In this document: one piece after another, positions 1 through 8,305 of the stretch | Position numbering within the stretch: position 1 is the first letter of the stretch | Layout: every line of letters begins with the position of its first letter | NCBI GenBank assembly: GCA_016715195.1 | Contig: JADKBB010000032.1 | Coordinates: 1-64,000, forward strand | Direction of reading: 5' to 3' | From: Candidatus Villigracilis proximus | Lineage (GTDB): Bacteria; Chloroflexota; Anaerolineae; Anaerolineales; Villigracilaceae | DNA: 64,000 nt | Notes under the pieces: generated by a model | The model's input: the letters and a program-made list of their open reading frames with translations, nothing else | Databases searched by the model: none | What the model was told of the DNA's origin: nothing | Made by a program: the position numbers and the translations under genes

Positions 1-2
1 CC

Positions 3-341
3 GAACACGAATGGATCAAAGAATTTCCCGCCGCCATCACCGTCTGTGACGCAGAAGGCATCATCCTTGAAATGAACGACAAAGCCGCCAAAACTTTTGA
101 AAAAGACGGCGGATATAAATTAGTCGGCTCGAACATGCTCGATTGTCATCCCGACCCCGCACGCGAAAAAACCGAAAGGCTGCTCGCCGCACGCGTAAAA
201 AATGTATACACCATCGAAAAGAACGGAGTCAAAAAACTCATCTATCAATCTCCGTGGTATAAAGAAGGTACCTACGCCGGCTTCGTGGAACTCTCTCTAG
301 AAATTCCATTAGAAATGCCGCACTTCATCCGCCCTGGTTAA
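3..341 (+). CDS. PAS-like small sensor protein, 5' end outside the window
   Basis: The reading frame is open from the first bases, so the start lies just upstream of the window. The visible part is about 112 residues and reads as one compact PAS-type fold: a strand around ITVCD, the EMNDKAAKTF helix segment, then GSNMLDCHPDP and a C-terminal pair of strands (KKLIYQSPWY, GFVELSLEIP). Small stand-alone PAS proteins bind a ligand or cofactor or pair with partner signalling proteins; no output domain is attached here, so the role is unknown. An internal ATG at 72 would delete the first PAS strand and is unlikely to be the start. It is followed by a pyrimidine-rich repeat and the next operon on the same strand. 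Confidence 0.7.
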   Translation, partial: EHEWIKEFPAAITVCDAEGIILEMNDKAAKTFEKDGGYKLVGSNMLDCHPDPAREKTERLLAARVKNVYTIEKNGVKKLIYQSPWYKEGTYAGFVELSLEIPLEMPHFIRPG

Positions 342-344
342 TAT

Positions 345-424
345 TTTCACTTTGCACTTCTTCACGCAAATCGTCTGCAATTCATCCTTCCTCATTCCTA
401 ATTCATCCTTCCCTCCTCACCCCC
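345..424 (+). repeat. Degenerate short tandem repeat (AATTCATCCTTCC type)
   Basis: This short spacer contains repeated units such as aattcatccttcc and cattcctaattcatcc. The same class of unit recurs at about 40922-40958 and, as the reverse complement, at 47780-47840. No ribosome binding site is visible in it, although the next start codon (425) follows directly. Confidence 0.5.
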
Positions 425-1432
425 ATGGAAATCTGCTACCTGCTCGCCTTCCCCGACTCAGACGATGGCAATGCTGCTCCGCCCGAACAGTTCAAAGGTT
501 TGATCAAAGATGCGCCCTATTTCCAACCGACCGACATTGACCTGGTCACCCTGGGCGAGGAAACCATCGTAATTGAGGGCTATGCTGTCTCGGCTGTCCG
601 TCAACGGTTCGATGACCGTGTGCAAATGATCGAATGTCATTTTGATCTGGTTGACCCGTTTGCAAGCTCTGTTTTGAAAGATCGCACAAAAATACAAAGT
701 GCCTTGCAAACCCGCTACATTCCTGAAAGCATCCGTCAAAGCGGATTATATGAAGAGTACAGCATTCTGCTCGTACAAAACGCAAAACCCACGCCCAATA
801 AGTGGCTCGAAAAAAACGCCGTTGCCCTCGCCACCTTCATCCGCTCGCAAAAAGACACCCTCGATACTGCAGAGATCGAAGAGATACTCATGTCGCGCAC
901 GCATTATTCATCGAAGGAAGTAACCGTCGTCGACTGGGAAGGCGCCGTCATCATCGCCGCCAACGAAGATTATCAGTCCGACATCGCCCTGCTCAAGATC
1001 GGCAACTATCAACTTCTGCGCTACCGCATGTTGGATGAATCCATCGAAGACATGCTCGATAGGATCAGCGAAACTTTTTTCCAGAACAAAAAACGTCCAC
1101 GCCCCACACGCGGCATGATCCGCCAGATCGCCGAACATAAACTCGAAATGATGCTCAGCTTCGAGCGTGCCGAACAAAATATGCTCCTGATCGGCGATTG
1201 GTACACAGCCGATCTATATGAAGCCATTCACGACCAGTTCTATTTAAAAGACTGGAAGGAAAACGTAAAAAGCAAACTCGACAGCCTTGAAAGCATCGTT
1301 CAAACCATCCGGGATAATTTTTCACTCTCACTGGAAAGCGTCTGGGCGCGGGTCGAAATGTTCGCCTGGATGCTCATGCTCATTGGCTACCTATACCTAA
1401 CCTTTGTAGATCTCGGTCTGATAACAAGATAG
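425..1432 (+). CDS. C-terminally anchored membrane protein, possibly RMND1/DUF155-like
   Basis: The protein has 335 residues. Most of it is soluble and charged, with one strong hydrophobic segment near the C-terminus (about 310-331, around MFAWMLMLIGYLYL). Before the anchor is a helix-rich stretch (KSKLDSLESIVQTIRDN). A soluble body, a helical hairpin and one C-terminal membrane segment resemble the DUF155/RMND1 layout, but I cannot confirm this by alignment and treat it as a guess. It opens a probable operon: the stop is 9 bases before the radical-SAM-like gene, whose AGGAGA ribosome site overlaps the stop. No ribosome site is seen before its own ATG, which follows a low-complexity repeat. 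Function unknown. Confidence 0.75.
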   Translation: MEICYLLAFPDSDDGNAAPPEQFKGLIKDAPYFQPTDIDLVTLGEETIVIEGYAVSAVRQRFDDRVQMIECHFDLVDPFASSVLKDRTKIQSALQTRYIPESIRQSGLYEEYSILLVQNAKPTPNKWLEKNAVALATFIRSQKDTLDTAEIEEILMSRTHYSSKEVTVVDWEGAVIIAANEDYQSDIALLKIGNYQLLRYRMLDESIEDMLDRISETFFQNKKRPRPTRGMIRQIAEHKLEMMLSFERAEQNMLLIGDWYTADLYEAIHDQFYLKDWKENVKSKLDSLESIVQTIRDNFSLSLESVWARVEMFAWMLMLIGYLYLTFVDLGLITR

Positions 1433-1441
1433 GAGAATCAC

Positions 1442-2515
1442 ATGAACATCCTTAATCGCATCACTGATCGTTTTTCAAAAGTTCAACCACTGCCCGCCGG
1501 CACATATCACCTGCTAATCCTCAACGCCTCCACTGTTCTGCAACTCAATCCCACCGCCGCCGAATATGCCTATCACTTCATCAAAGGCACAAATCCAGAA
1601 GAAGCCGCAGCACAGGTTTCCAAACGCTATCGCGTGGATCAGAAAATCGCACTGGCAGATTTTTCCAACTTCACCGACCAGATCCACACCCTGATCTCCA
1701 CGTCCGATCTGGATCCCGCATCTTTTCTTAACTTTGAGCGGGCTCAGCCCCATTCAGCTGATTCCACACTGCGGCTGGATTGCGCCCTCACCTATCGTCT
1801 GCCCGAACACACCAGCGCCGAACACGCCCCTGTCAAAAGAGTGGAGCGTGAACTCAACACCGAAGAATGGCAAACCATCATGGATAAAGCCTGGCAGGCC
1901 GGCATTCCGCACATCATCTTCACCGGCGGCGAACCCACCCTGCGCGAAGACCTTCCGCAGCTCATTGCCCACGCCGAAAAGAATGGTCAAGTCTGCGGCC
2001 TATTAACCGACGGCATTAAATTGATCGATAGGAATTATTTCGAAACTCTGTTACAAACCGGCCTCGATCACATCATGCTCATCCTGCAGCCCAACGAACC
2101 CACATCATGGAAAGCCATTGAAGCCATCGTCCCGCAGGATATCTTCCTAACCGTGCATTTCACCCTTACCAAGGAAAATGTAAGCGAAGCCCAAAACATC
2201 CTGCAAAAAGTGGCTCACCTCGCTGTCGAAAATATATCTCTCAGCGCATCTGACAGTGACCTGCTTGATGAACTGCTTGAATTACAGGAAACCGCAAGCT
2301 CCCTGCGCCTCACCATCCGCTGGGATTTGCCAGTGCCATACTCAGCTTCCAACCCCGTCGCCTACGAAACCCAGGATGACGAAGTCCCATCAGGTGCAGG
2401 CAAAACCTGGATGTATCTCGAACCCGATGGCGACGTTCTACCCGCTCAGGGTGAAGCAAATAAAGTTCTCGGTAATTTTCTAAAAGATAAATGGGAAACG
2501 ATCGTAAATAAATGA
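1442..2515 (+). CDS. PqqD-like plus radical-SAM/SPASM-like protein lacking all cluster cysteines
   Basis: The protein has 357 residues. Residues 1-85 resemble a PqqD/RRE-type peptide-binding domain (LILNASTVLQLNPTAAEYAY, then a helix with KRYRVDQ). From about 115 the radical SAM barrel is recognisable, including IIFTGGEPTLREDL with the GGEP SAM-binding motif. The CxxxCxxC loop that should follow LRLDCALT reads Y, E and S at the three cysteine positions. The C-terminal SPASM-like tail (WMYLEPDGDVLPAQ) also lacks its cysteines; only two cysteines exist in the whole protein, neither in a cluster motif. It therefore cannot bind a [4Fe-4S] cluster in the family manner and is probably a pseudoenzyme or peptide-binding scaffold (inference). 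AGGAGA lies upstream of the ATG, and the 3' end overlaps the phosphatase start by four bases. Confidence 0.8.
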   Translation: MNILNRITDRFSKVQPLPAGTYHLLILNASTVLQLNPTAAEYAYHFIKGTNPEEAAAQVSKRYRVDQKIALADFSNFTDQIHTLISTSDLDPASFLNFERAQPHSADSTLRLDCALTYRLPEHTSAEHAPVKRVERELNTEEWQTIMDKAWQAGIPHIIFTGGEPTLREDLPQLIAHAEKNGQVCGLLTDGIKLIDRNYFETLLQTGLDHIMLILQPNEPTSWKAIEAIVPQDIFLTVHFTLTKENVSEAQNILQKVAHLAVENISLSASDSDLLDELLELQETASSLRLTIRWDLPVPYSASNPVAYETQDDEVPSGAGKTWMYLEPDGDVLPAQGEANKVLGNFLKDKWETIVNK

Positions 2516-3063
2516 AAAAAACTCCAATCATTGAATCCTATTGGGTTGAAGAAACCCGTTTTCTGGCCGGAGAATACCCAGGCAGCTACGACCCTGAAAC
2601 CACACGCCGCCGCATGGATACATTTCTCAAAGCCGGCGTTACTACTTTTATTGACCTCACCCAGCCACACGAACTTGTTCCCTACGAAGGCCTCCTCAAG
2701 GAACAGGCGAAAATCCATGAGATCGAAACTTCCTACCATCGCTTTGCCATTCGCGACCACGGCACTCCATCCTCTGAAATGATGACTTCCATTCTCAATA
2801 CAATAGATGAAACCATCAATCATGGCGGTTGTATCTATATTCACTGCTGGGGCGGTGTGGGGCGCACAGGCACTGTGGTCGGCTGTTACCTTGTGCGGCA
2901 TGGCAGTACAAACGAGCAGGCGCTGGAAATGGTCAACAAATTATATAAAACCAGACCCGATAATCCTTATCTCTCACGTTCACCTGAAACCGAAGGACAA
3001 ATTCAATTTATTCTAAACTGGTGGGAAGAGCCTCAAAATAATAAAAAGTTTTGTGAGGGATAA
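2512..3063 (+). CDS. Dual-specificity/tyrosine phosphatase family protein
   Basis: This 183-residue protein carries the complete cysteine-phosphatase signature HCWGGVGRTGT (Cys112 nucleophile, Arg118 phosphate-binding). The likely general acid is Asp82 in RDHGTPS. The fold family (DSP/PTP) forms a phospho-cysteine intermediate and removes phosphate from tyrosine, serine or small phosphorylated substrates. There is no signal peptide, so it is presumably cytoplasmic. Its ATG overlaps the stop of the cysteine-less radical-SAM-like gene (ATGA), which implies translational coupling. No kinase is visible nearby and the substrate is unknown. Confidence 0.9.
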   Translation: MKKTPIIESYWVEETRFLAGEYPGSYDPETTRRRMDTFLKAGVTTFIDLTQPHELVPYEGLLKEQAKIHEIETSYHRFAIRDHGTPSSEMMTSILNTIDETINHGGCIYIHCWGGVGRTGTVVGCYLVRHGSTNEQALEMVNKLYKTRPDNPYLSRSPETEGQIQFILNWWEEPQNNKKFCEG

Positions 3064-3152
3064 ATCCGCTGGAACCTTACAAAATTAGTGTATTTGAAAC
3101 CCTATTGGTTATATGTTATCCTTGCTGTCAATCCTAAAAGGGGATAAAAAAA

Positions 3153-4174
3153 ATGAAACTAAGAGTGAATCAATCCATTTTTATATCTACGGTGCTGATC
3201 TTTTTTAGCAGCTTGGCCTGCAATGCGGCTGCGAATTTCAAAACAACGCCCACACCCACCATTCCTCCGCCAACCAATACAGCCCTGCCGCCCACTGCTA
3301 CGCTGGTTCCACCCACGGCTACATCCACACCGGTTGTCGTTTGCAGTGAAGTGCTATCCAATATCTTTGATATCGTTCATCCAAACGGAGATGTTGCCGA
3401 TAACCTGCGCGGAGAGCCAAACGACGAAGATAACAATAACTTCTACGTACTGACCACTTACCGGGTAAATTATGAAAAGATCAGCCTTGAAAGCAATGAG
3501 CCTGCGCCTGAAGAACTGGTCAAATTTCAGGAACAGCAGGATGTTCATCAGGAAATATGGGATTTTTACACCGCGCTCTTTCCAAAAGAACACAGGAGCA
3601 TGATCGGCAATTTCACCATTATTACAGACGGAAAAAATGAAATTCTTGCCGCGGTGAGACAAACAAACAACAACCCGAATAAATGGGTCCTGGAAGTGGA
3701 TATTGCCGATGTGGCCAATTCCAGGGAATTAACCTACACACTGATCCATGAATTTGCACACCTTTTAACGCTCAACACAAAACAGGTCACCCCAAGTCAT
3801 GACGTATTTGATACACGGTTTGAGCATTACGCTGTGACCAATTTATGTATACAGGCTGTGTCAACCCAATCCTACTCAACGCCTTTTACGTGATCTGGGT
3901 GGATATTTACAGCATGGGAAGACGACTCCAGTAATGGTGAACAGCGACCAACCTGAATGCGTTCTATCATAAATATCGGGATAGATTTGTCACAGACTAC
4001 GCTGTAGTCAACCCCGTCGAAGATATCGCCGAGTCTTTTTCGTTTTTCATCCTCTCCCCGGAGCCAACAGGCGAAACGATTTCCGAAAAGAAAATCTTGT
4101 TCTTCTACAAATTCCCCGAGCTTGTGAAGTTGCGTGATGAAATTCGAAAACAAATTTGCTCGCTAAATCCATAA
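3153..4174 (+). pseudogene. Decayed lipoprotein with HExxH metallopeptidase motif
   Basis: The intact first part (3153-3893, 246 residues) has a lipoprotein signal (MKLRVNQ..., lipobox SLAC), a Thr/Pro-rich linker (TPTIPPPTNTALPPTATL) and a domain containing LIHEFAHLLTLN, a zinc-binding HExxH motif. The family sequence then continues in other frames: GCVNPILLNAFY from about 3851, WEDDSSNGEQRPT from about 3915, and NAFYHKYRDRF to LRDEIRKQICSLNP ending at 4174. That requires three frame changes (near 3850, 3911 and 3954). The gene is a pseudogene or hit by several assembly indels. If intact it would be an envelope-anchored putative zinc peptidase of about 340 residues. Confidence 0.7.
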
Positions 4175-4349
4175 AACAAAATTCTCCATCGTACATTCAC
4201 CTGTTCTTTCCACAAAGAGCGCCACTGACTGCAAATTTCGTTTTTCTTTGCAAGGCCGCGTTTCAAAGCACATCCTCCCAACACGGCGCTGCATAAAAAT
4301 GGGTGTTTATATTATATAGAAAATCAATAACATAAAAGAGGGCACAAAC

Positions 4350-5240
4350 ATGAACAAAAAAAAACAACTTGCGAGCTTTGTAATATTAAATATTTTGATC
4401 CTTGCCTGTCAGGCAGGAGGATTGATCCCGCACCAACATCTACCCACTCCACCATGATCCCCCACTGCCACAAGTTTCTGCAGCTGAACCCCGATTACCT
4501 TCAAAGCCGGCGGTTTTGTAATGTCAGCAATTACCGGATACGAGAAGGAAACAAGTACATATCAGGCATTTCTTAGCAACCCTGATGAAAGCATAACCAT
4601 GTTTATACAAGCTGACCCAAAACCAAGCGGAAAAACTCCCATCGCTGTTGTTAACTCCTATATGGGATTCTTCAAAGAGGTAGTTAATGATTTTAGTCAG
4701 GGTGAAAGCAGTGATATTGTCATTGATTCAGCAGAAGGAATCGTTCAGGATTTTTTTGGAACAGTGGATGAAGAACCCCTGCATGGGCGGGTTGTTGTTG
4801 TCTTTCCGGAAGATTCCAAGATCCTGACCATCGTAGTGCGAAGTATTGGCGAAGGCAAATGGGAAAGCGAAGGTGAAATTGCCTACACAGCCATAATCGA
4901 AAAATCACCTTTTTCAAACTTGAGATATCAGCCGCATGTCCCATCTCAACCAATCGCGGATATGGGTTTGATAAAGCAGCCCGATACAGATCGGCGGGGG
5001 CAAATCAAACGGTTCTGATCGCGAAGAGGATATTTGAGCGCCCTTCTGGGTCCGCATGGCGAGATCGTCGATTTCTACAGATCTGATTCCATTGAAATCA
5101 ATGGAGTGATCCTTGATGAATACATCATCCGTTATAAAACCATGTACTTCACCATTTATATGGATGTTTACAATTATAATGAACCAAAAATCCCATTTGG
5201 TTTCAATTGTTCCACTACCTCTCCTTTACTACCAGATTAA
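4350..5240 (+). pseudogene. Decayed lipoprotein gene, three fragments
   Basis: A plausible start at 4350 gives a lipoprotein leader with lipobox LILAC followed by a short Pro-rich linker, which stops after 35 residues. The body resumes at about 4500 (ITFKAGGFVMSAITGYEKE, open to 5018) and a third piece, LGPHGEIVDFYRSDSIEI, runs in another phase to 5240. Taken together they look like one secreted lipoprotein of about 280 residues broken at least twice. I do not recognise the domain; the body is a small beta-rich fold of the kind often found behind Thr/Pro linkers. It follows the other decayed lipoprotein gene, so this stretch appears to be degrading. Confidence 0.55.
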
Positions 5241-5245
5241 TATCA

Positions 5246-5965
5246 ATGAACTGGCACACGCGCTACCTTCAGCAAGCCGCATGGACTCGCGATCTGAGAA
5301 ATTATCTTTTTGATCAGGCGGGATTAAAAACCGCGCAGCATGTGCTTGAAGTGGGATGTGGAACCGGAGCGATTCTCTGCGACCTCACCACACCCGCAGT
5401 GCGTCACGGCCTGGACCTTGAACCTGCCGCGCTTGACGAGTGCAGGATCCACACTTCGGCAGTTTCGCTGACGCGCGGCGACGGGCATCACCTGCCATAC
5501 CCGGATAAATATTTTGATATTACCTATTGCCATTATCTACTGCTATGGGTGCATGATCCATTGCAGGTTGTGCGTGAAATGGCGCGTGTCAGTCATTGCG
5601 TGTTAGCATTGGCCGAACCAGATTACAGTCAACGGGTGGATGAGCCTTTTGCGCTCAAACCACTCGGCAGATGGCAGACAGAATCATTACACAGACAGGG
5701 AGCAAACCCATCCTTTGGGGCAGGGCTGGCAGAGACTTTTTATCAGGCGGGGATCAACCTGATCGAGACTGGACCAATTCAAGGTCAGGTGGTGATGCGT
5801 TCTGCCGAAGATTGGGAAAATGAATGGACGGTGTTGAAATCTGATCTGGAAGGAATCGCCTCAGGTGAGGAAATCCAAAAAATGCAGGTTTTGGATGAAA
5901 TTGCCCGTAAAAACGGTGAACGCACCCTGCATGTGCCCACCTATTTTGCATGGGGTAAGACTTAA
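5246..5965 (+). CDS. Class I SAM-dependent methyltransferase
   Basis: The protein has 239 residues from the ATG at 5246. An upstream ATG at 5207 lies inside the previous reading frame and adds 13 residues without family character. SAM-binding motif I is LEVGCGTGAILCDL, motif II GLDLEP, and the post-II segment is DITYCHYLLLWVHD, typical of the Methyltransf_11 group. The substrate cannot be inferred. No ribosome site is evident before 5246; translation may depend on readthrough from upstream. A new promoter follows directly for lepB. Confidence 0.85.
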   Translation: MNWHTRYLQQAAWTRDLRNYLFDQAGLKTAQHVLEVGCGTGAILCDLTTPAVRHGLDLEPAALDECRIHTSAVSLTRGDGHHLPYPDKYFDITYCHYLLLWVHDPLQVVREMARVSHCVLALAEPDYSQRVDEPFALKPLGRWQTESLHRQGANPSFGAGLAETFYQAGINLIETGPIQGQVVMRSAEDWENEWTVLKSDLEGIASGEEIQKMQVLDEIARKNGERTLHVPTYFAWGKT

Positions 5966-5971
5966 GATACA

Positions 5972-5999
5972 GTGGACTTCGGAAAAATGGAAGTATAAT
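5972..5999 (+). promoter_or_regulatory. Sigma-70-like promoter of lepB
   Basis: A TATAAT -10 box at 5994-5999 is preceded by GTGGAC (5972-5977) with 16 bases between. Transcription would start near 6006, too close to the ATG at 6012 for a ribosome site. GGAGG at 6014-6018 sits 5 bases before an in-frame TTG at 6024, which may be the true start. Confidence 0.55.
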
Positions 6000-6011
6000 T
6001 TTACTTAAGTT

Positions 6012-6626
6012 ATGGAGGCACGTTTGGAAACTTTACAACAGGAAGGACAAGCCGAGGAACCGCAAGTTCCTGCTCCTGTTCCTTCGGAAGAAAAAATGAA
6101 TTGGGGGCGGTTTGCGCTTGATATTATTGAAACTCTTGTATTGGCAGTTATTCTGTTTTTAGGAATCAATGCAGTTTCAGCGCGGGTTCGGGTGGATGGT
6201 TTTAGTATGCGCCCCACGCTTGAAGACGGAGAGTTTGTACTGGTTAGCAAATTAAATTATCAATTTGGCGAGGTGGAACGCGGCGATATTATTGTGTTCC
6301 ATTTCCCGATGGATCCCGAGCAGGAATTGATTAAACGTGTGATCGGTTTACCCGGCGATCATATTCGTGTGGGGGAAGGCGCTGTGTCTGTGAACGGGCA
6401 GGTCTTAAACGAGCCATATATCGCGGCTGCGCCTGCCTATGCAGGCGAATGGAATGTGCCCGATGGTCATTTGTTTGTGCTGGGTGATAACCGTAATGAT
6501 TCTTCTGATTCACATTCATGGGGGCTTCTGCCTGCCGAGAATGTGGTGGGCAAAGCGGTTGTGATCTACTGGCCGCCGCCTTTTTGGAAAGTGATCAAGC
6601 ATACGGAATTATTGGCTGTGCAATAA
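6012..6626 (+). CDS. lepB: Signal peptidase I
   Basis: This 204-residue protein cleaves signal peptides of exported proteins at the outer face of the cytoplasmic membrane. One N-terminal membrane segment (about 37-56) follows a short acidic cytoplasmic tail. The catalytic serine is in GFSMRPTL (Ser65), the general-base lysine in LIKRVIGLPGD (Lys108), and the conserved GDNRNDSSDSHSWG box follows, so all family S26A motifs are intact. The start may be the ATG at 6012 or the TTG at 6024, which has a well-placed GGAGG in front. The gene heads a short run with a zinc-finger protein (6 bases later) and a conserved unknown. Confidence 0.97.
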   Translation: MEARLETLQQEGQAEEPQVPAPVPSEEKMNWGRFALDIIETLVLAVILFLGINAVSARVRVDGFSMRPTLEDGEFVLVSKLNYQFGEVERGDIIVFHFPMDPEQELIKRVIGLPGDHIRVGEGAVSVNGQVLNEPYIAAAPAYAGEWNVPDGHLFVLGDNRNDSSDSHSWGLLPAENVVGKAVVIYWPPPFWKVIKHTELLAVQ

Positions 6627-6632
6627 GGATTA

Positions 6633-6935
6633 ATGATGAGTGAAAACGAAAATCTTCCAACAGAACCTTTTCCGTGCAATGAATGTCACGCGGGCATTTT
6701 ACAAGCGCGCCATGTGACTTACTTTACCTGGCTCGGCAATGAGTTGGTTACCGTGCCCCACTTTCCGGCATGGATCTGTGATGTGTGCGGCAAACGTGAA
6801 TATGATGAAAAGGCGATCTCCTGGCTTAATATGATTCTGGATCCGAATGCCGGAAAGCCGACAACCAATCGACGACGCACCCCGCCTCTTCCCCGGCCTC
6901 AAACTGGTGTCTCCCGCCCCATTCTGGACTCTTAG
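6633..6935 (+). CDS. YgiT-type zinc finger protein
   Basis: This 100-residue protein carries two CxxC knuckles, CNEC near residue 15 and CDVC near residue 50, separated by a strand-rich segment (YFTWLGNELVTVPHFPAW). That spacing is typical of the YgiT/MqsA-type zinc-binding domain. In MqsA this domain is part of an antitoxin; here no helix-turn-helix and no toxin partner are visible, and the C-terminus is a Pro/Arg-rich tail (NRRRTPPLPRPQ). It lies 6 bases after lepB and 19 bases before the next gene. A regulatory or zinc-binding role is inferred only from the domain. Confidence 0.8.
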   Translation: MMSENENLPTEPFPCNECHAGILQARHVTYFTWLGNELVTVPHFPAWICDVCGKREYDEKAISWLNMILDPNAGKPTTNRRRTPPLPRPQTGVSRPILDS

Positions 6936-6954
6936 CTGAAAGAGGAATCTTTCC

Positions 6955-7503
6955 ATGACCCTTGATACTTCTCCGCGTACCTATCGTTTTCTACCTGCCG
7001 ATATTTTAACATCGGGATATCGTGTGGTCGGCAAGATCATGATTGCAAGCCACGGGGCCATGGGAATGTTAAATGACCCTACGCATTCTGCGATGGAGAT
7101 CAACGATGCGCGTATGGCACGCCTGCACATGCCGACAAAACTTGTCGATCATTTTGAGCTTGTGCGCATGATGAAAAGACAAGTCCATGCGGTTTGTATG
7201 GCGCGCCGCGAAGACCTCGGTCCGCAGGCACTTGTGCGCGGCGGGTATACAAATGTAGTGGAATACCCGGTACGCATTGCAACCAGTATGTTTGAAGTGG
7301 AAGGCACCATGGAATTGCCAGGGCGCTTCGATTTCACCTCGATCATGACGGATGGCTCACGCAATTTTCTACCTGTTTTCAATGCCACGCTGACCGCGAT
7401 CCTTATTCCAGCTTTGCGTGTTGAAAGTGCGGGTATTTTGGTCAACCGTAATCTTGTGGATCTCATGGCTCTGCTTAATCAAAGAGTGAAACCGGAAAAT
7501 TAG
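6955..7503 (+). CDS. Conserved protein of unknown function
   Basis: This 182-residue protein has no signal peptide and no membrane segment. It shows a pattern of strands at the N-terminus (YRFLPADILTSGYRVVGKI), a central basic helix (HFELVRMMKRQVHAVCMARR) and a C-terminal helix (LVDLMALLNQR). I do not recognise the family. The ribosome site AGAGGAA lies 7-13 bases upstream of the ATG. It is third in a probable lepB-zinc finger-unknown operon that ends before tRNA-Glu. Confidence 0.7.
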   Translation: MTLDTSPRTYRFLPADILTSGYRVVGKIMIASHGAMGMLNDPTHSAMEINDARMARLHMPTKLVDHFELVRMMKRQVHAVCMARREDLGPQALVRGGYTNVVEYPVRIATSMFEVEGTMELPGRFDFTSIMTDGSRNFLPVFNATLTAILIPALRVESAGILVNRNLVDLMALLNQRVKPEN

Positions 7504-7613
7504 CCGTAACGCGCGGCGCTTTTTGAGAAAATCTGCTGCAAATTCATTTTTTCTTTGCAACCTTAACATCAAAAATCAATTTGCGAAAACTGTGAAATTA
7601 GTACCTAAATTGC

Positions 7614-7642
7614 TTGACTGTCACAATGGGGAATGATAGAAT
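7614..7642 (+). promoter_or_regulatory. Promoter of tRNA-Glu
   Basis: TTGACT at 7614-7619 and TAGAAT at 7637-7642 are separated by exactly 17 bases. The -10 box ends 18 bases before the mature tRNA 5' end. Confidence 0.75.
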
Positions 7643-7660
7643 TCGCCCGCTCTTAAAAAA

Positions 7661-7733
7661 GCCCCCATCGTCTAGAGGCCTAGGACGCGGCCCTTTCAAG
7701 GCCACGACCGGGGTTCGAATCCCCGTGGGGGCA
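7661..7733 (+). tRNA. tRNA-Glu (anticodon TTC)
   Basis: The acceptor arms GCCCCCA (7661-7667) and TGGGGGC (7726-7732) pair perfectly. The T loop is GGTTCGAAT, and the anticodon loop CTTTCAA has TTC at 7695-7697. The discriminator base is A and CCA is not encoded. Length is 73 bases, without intron. Confidence 0.97.
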
Positions 7734-7742
7734 CTCCCCTAA

Positions 7743-7770
7743 AAGACCTGCTCAAGCAGGTCTTTTTTTA
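7743..7770 (+). terminator. Rho-independent terminator of tRNA-Glu
   Basis: A stem AGACCTGCT / AGCAGGTCT with a short loop is followed by a run of seven T. Confidence 0.9.
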
Positions 7771-7781
7771 TCTTTTGATAA

Positions 7782-7823
7782 GTAAAAATAGAAAATCGCC
7801 TGAATGGCGATTTTCTATTTTTA
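7782..7823. terminator. Long hairpin, terminator between convergent units
   Basis: A near-perfect 19-base stem (GTAAAAATAGAAAATCGCC and its complement) with a 4-base loop lies between the tRNA unit and the end of the minus-strand membrane protein gene. A/T-rich flanks on both sides would let it act in both directions. Confidence 0.7.
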
Positions 7824-7843
7824 CAAATGACGCTTGAAAAGAG

Positions 7844-8305
7844 TTACTTTTGAATTTTATGGAAGCGATAGGGGATCAAAAGCAGGAACCCGATGGCAAT
7901 AATTCCCTGACCGATCAATACCCCTGAAGCTTGCCATGGCCCAAAATAAGGGACATTTGGAAAGGACTGTGAGCCCATTCCAAAAATATCGGCCAGTCCT
8001 GCAAAAACGGTAACAACATATCCCGTCCAAACCAGCCTGGAGCCGATATCAGACATGATCGTACGTTCATACCCCCACCACAAGGCATGCAAACTGATGT
8101 ATCCGCCTAGACAAATTAATGCAAGTCCAAAAAGAAAGACGGCAATTTGCACAAACCCAACAACCGGGCTGCGATCCCAGCCAAACCAGGCGGGTTTCGC
8201 TCCAATCGCGAAGATAAATAATCCCAGAAAACCAACTGCAAGCCCTACAAGGATGCGTGGGGTATCTGAGCGGGTTACAGGTTCGGTAAATTGATCTGTA
8301 TTCAT
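7844..8305 (-). CDS. Four-helix membrane protein of unknown function
   Basis: The protein has 153 residues with about four hydrophobic segments (around LVGLAVGFLGLFIFAIGA, IAVFLFGLALICLGGYISL, GYVVTVFAGLADIFG and GQGIIAIGFLLLIP). The N-terminus is short and hydrophilic. No family is recognised. Its start overlaps the stop of the dipeptidase gene by four bases (ATGA), so the two are probably co-translated, and a strong hairpin follows its 3' end. Confidence 0.75.
   Translation of the reverse strand: MNTDQFTEPVTRSDTPRILVGLAVGFLGLFIFAIGAKPAWFGWDRSPVVGFVQIAVFLFGLALICLGGYISLHALWWGYERTIMSDIGSRLVWTGYVVTVFAGLADIFGMGSQSFPNVPYFGPWQASGVLIGQGIIAIGFLLLIPYRFHKIQK

Noticed and set aside
6633..6935. MqsR/MqsA-type toxin-antitoxin pair
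   Set aside because: Only the zinc-finger half is present; there is no helix-turn-helix and no toxin-like small gene next to it.
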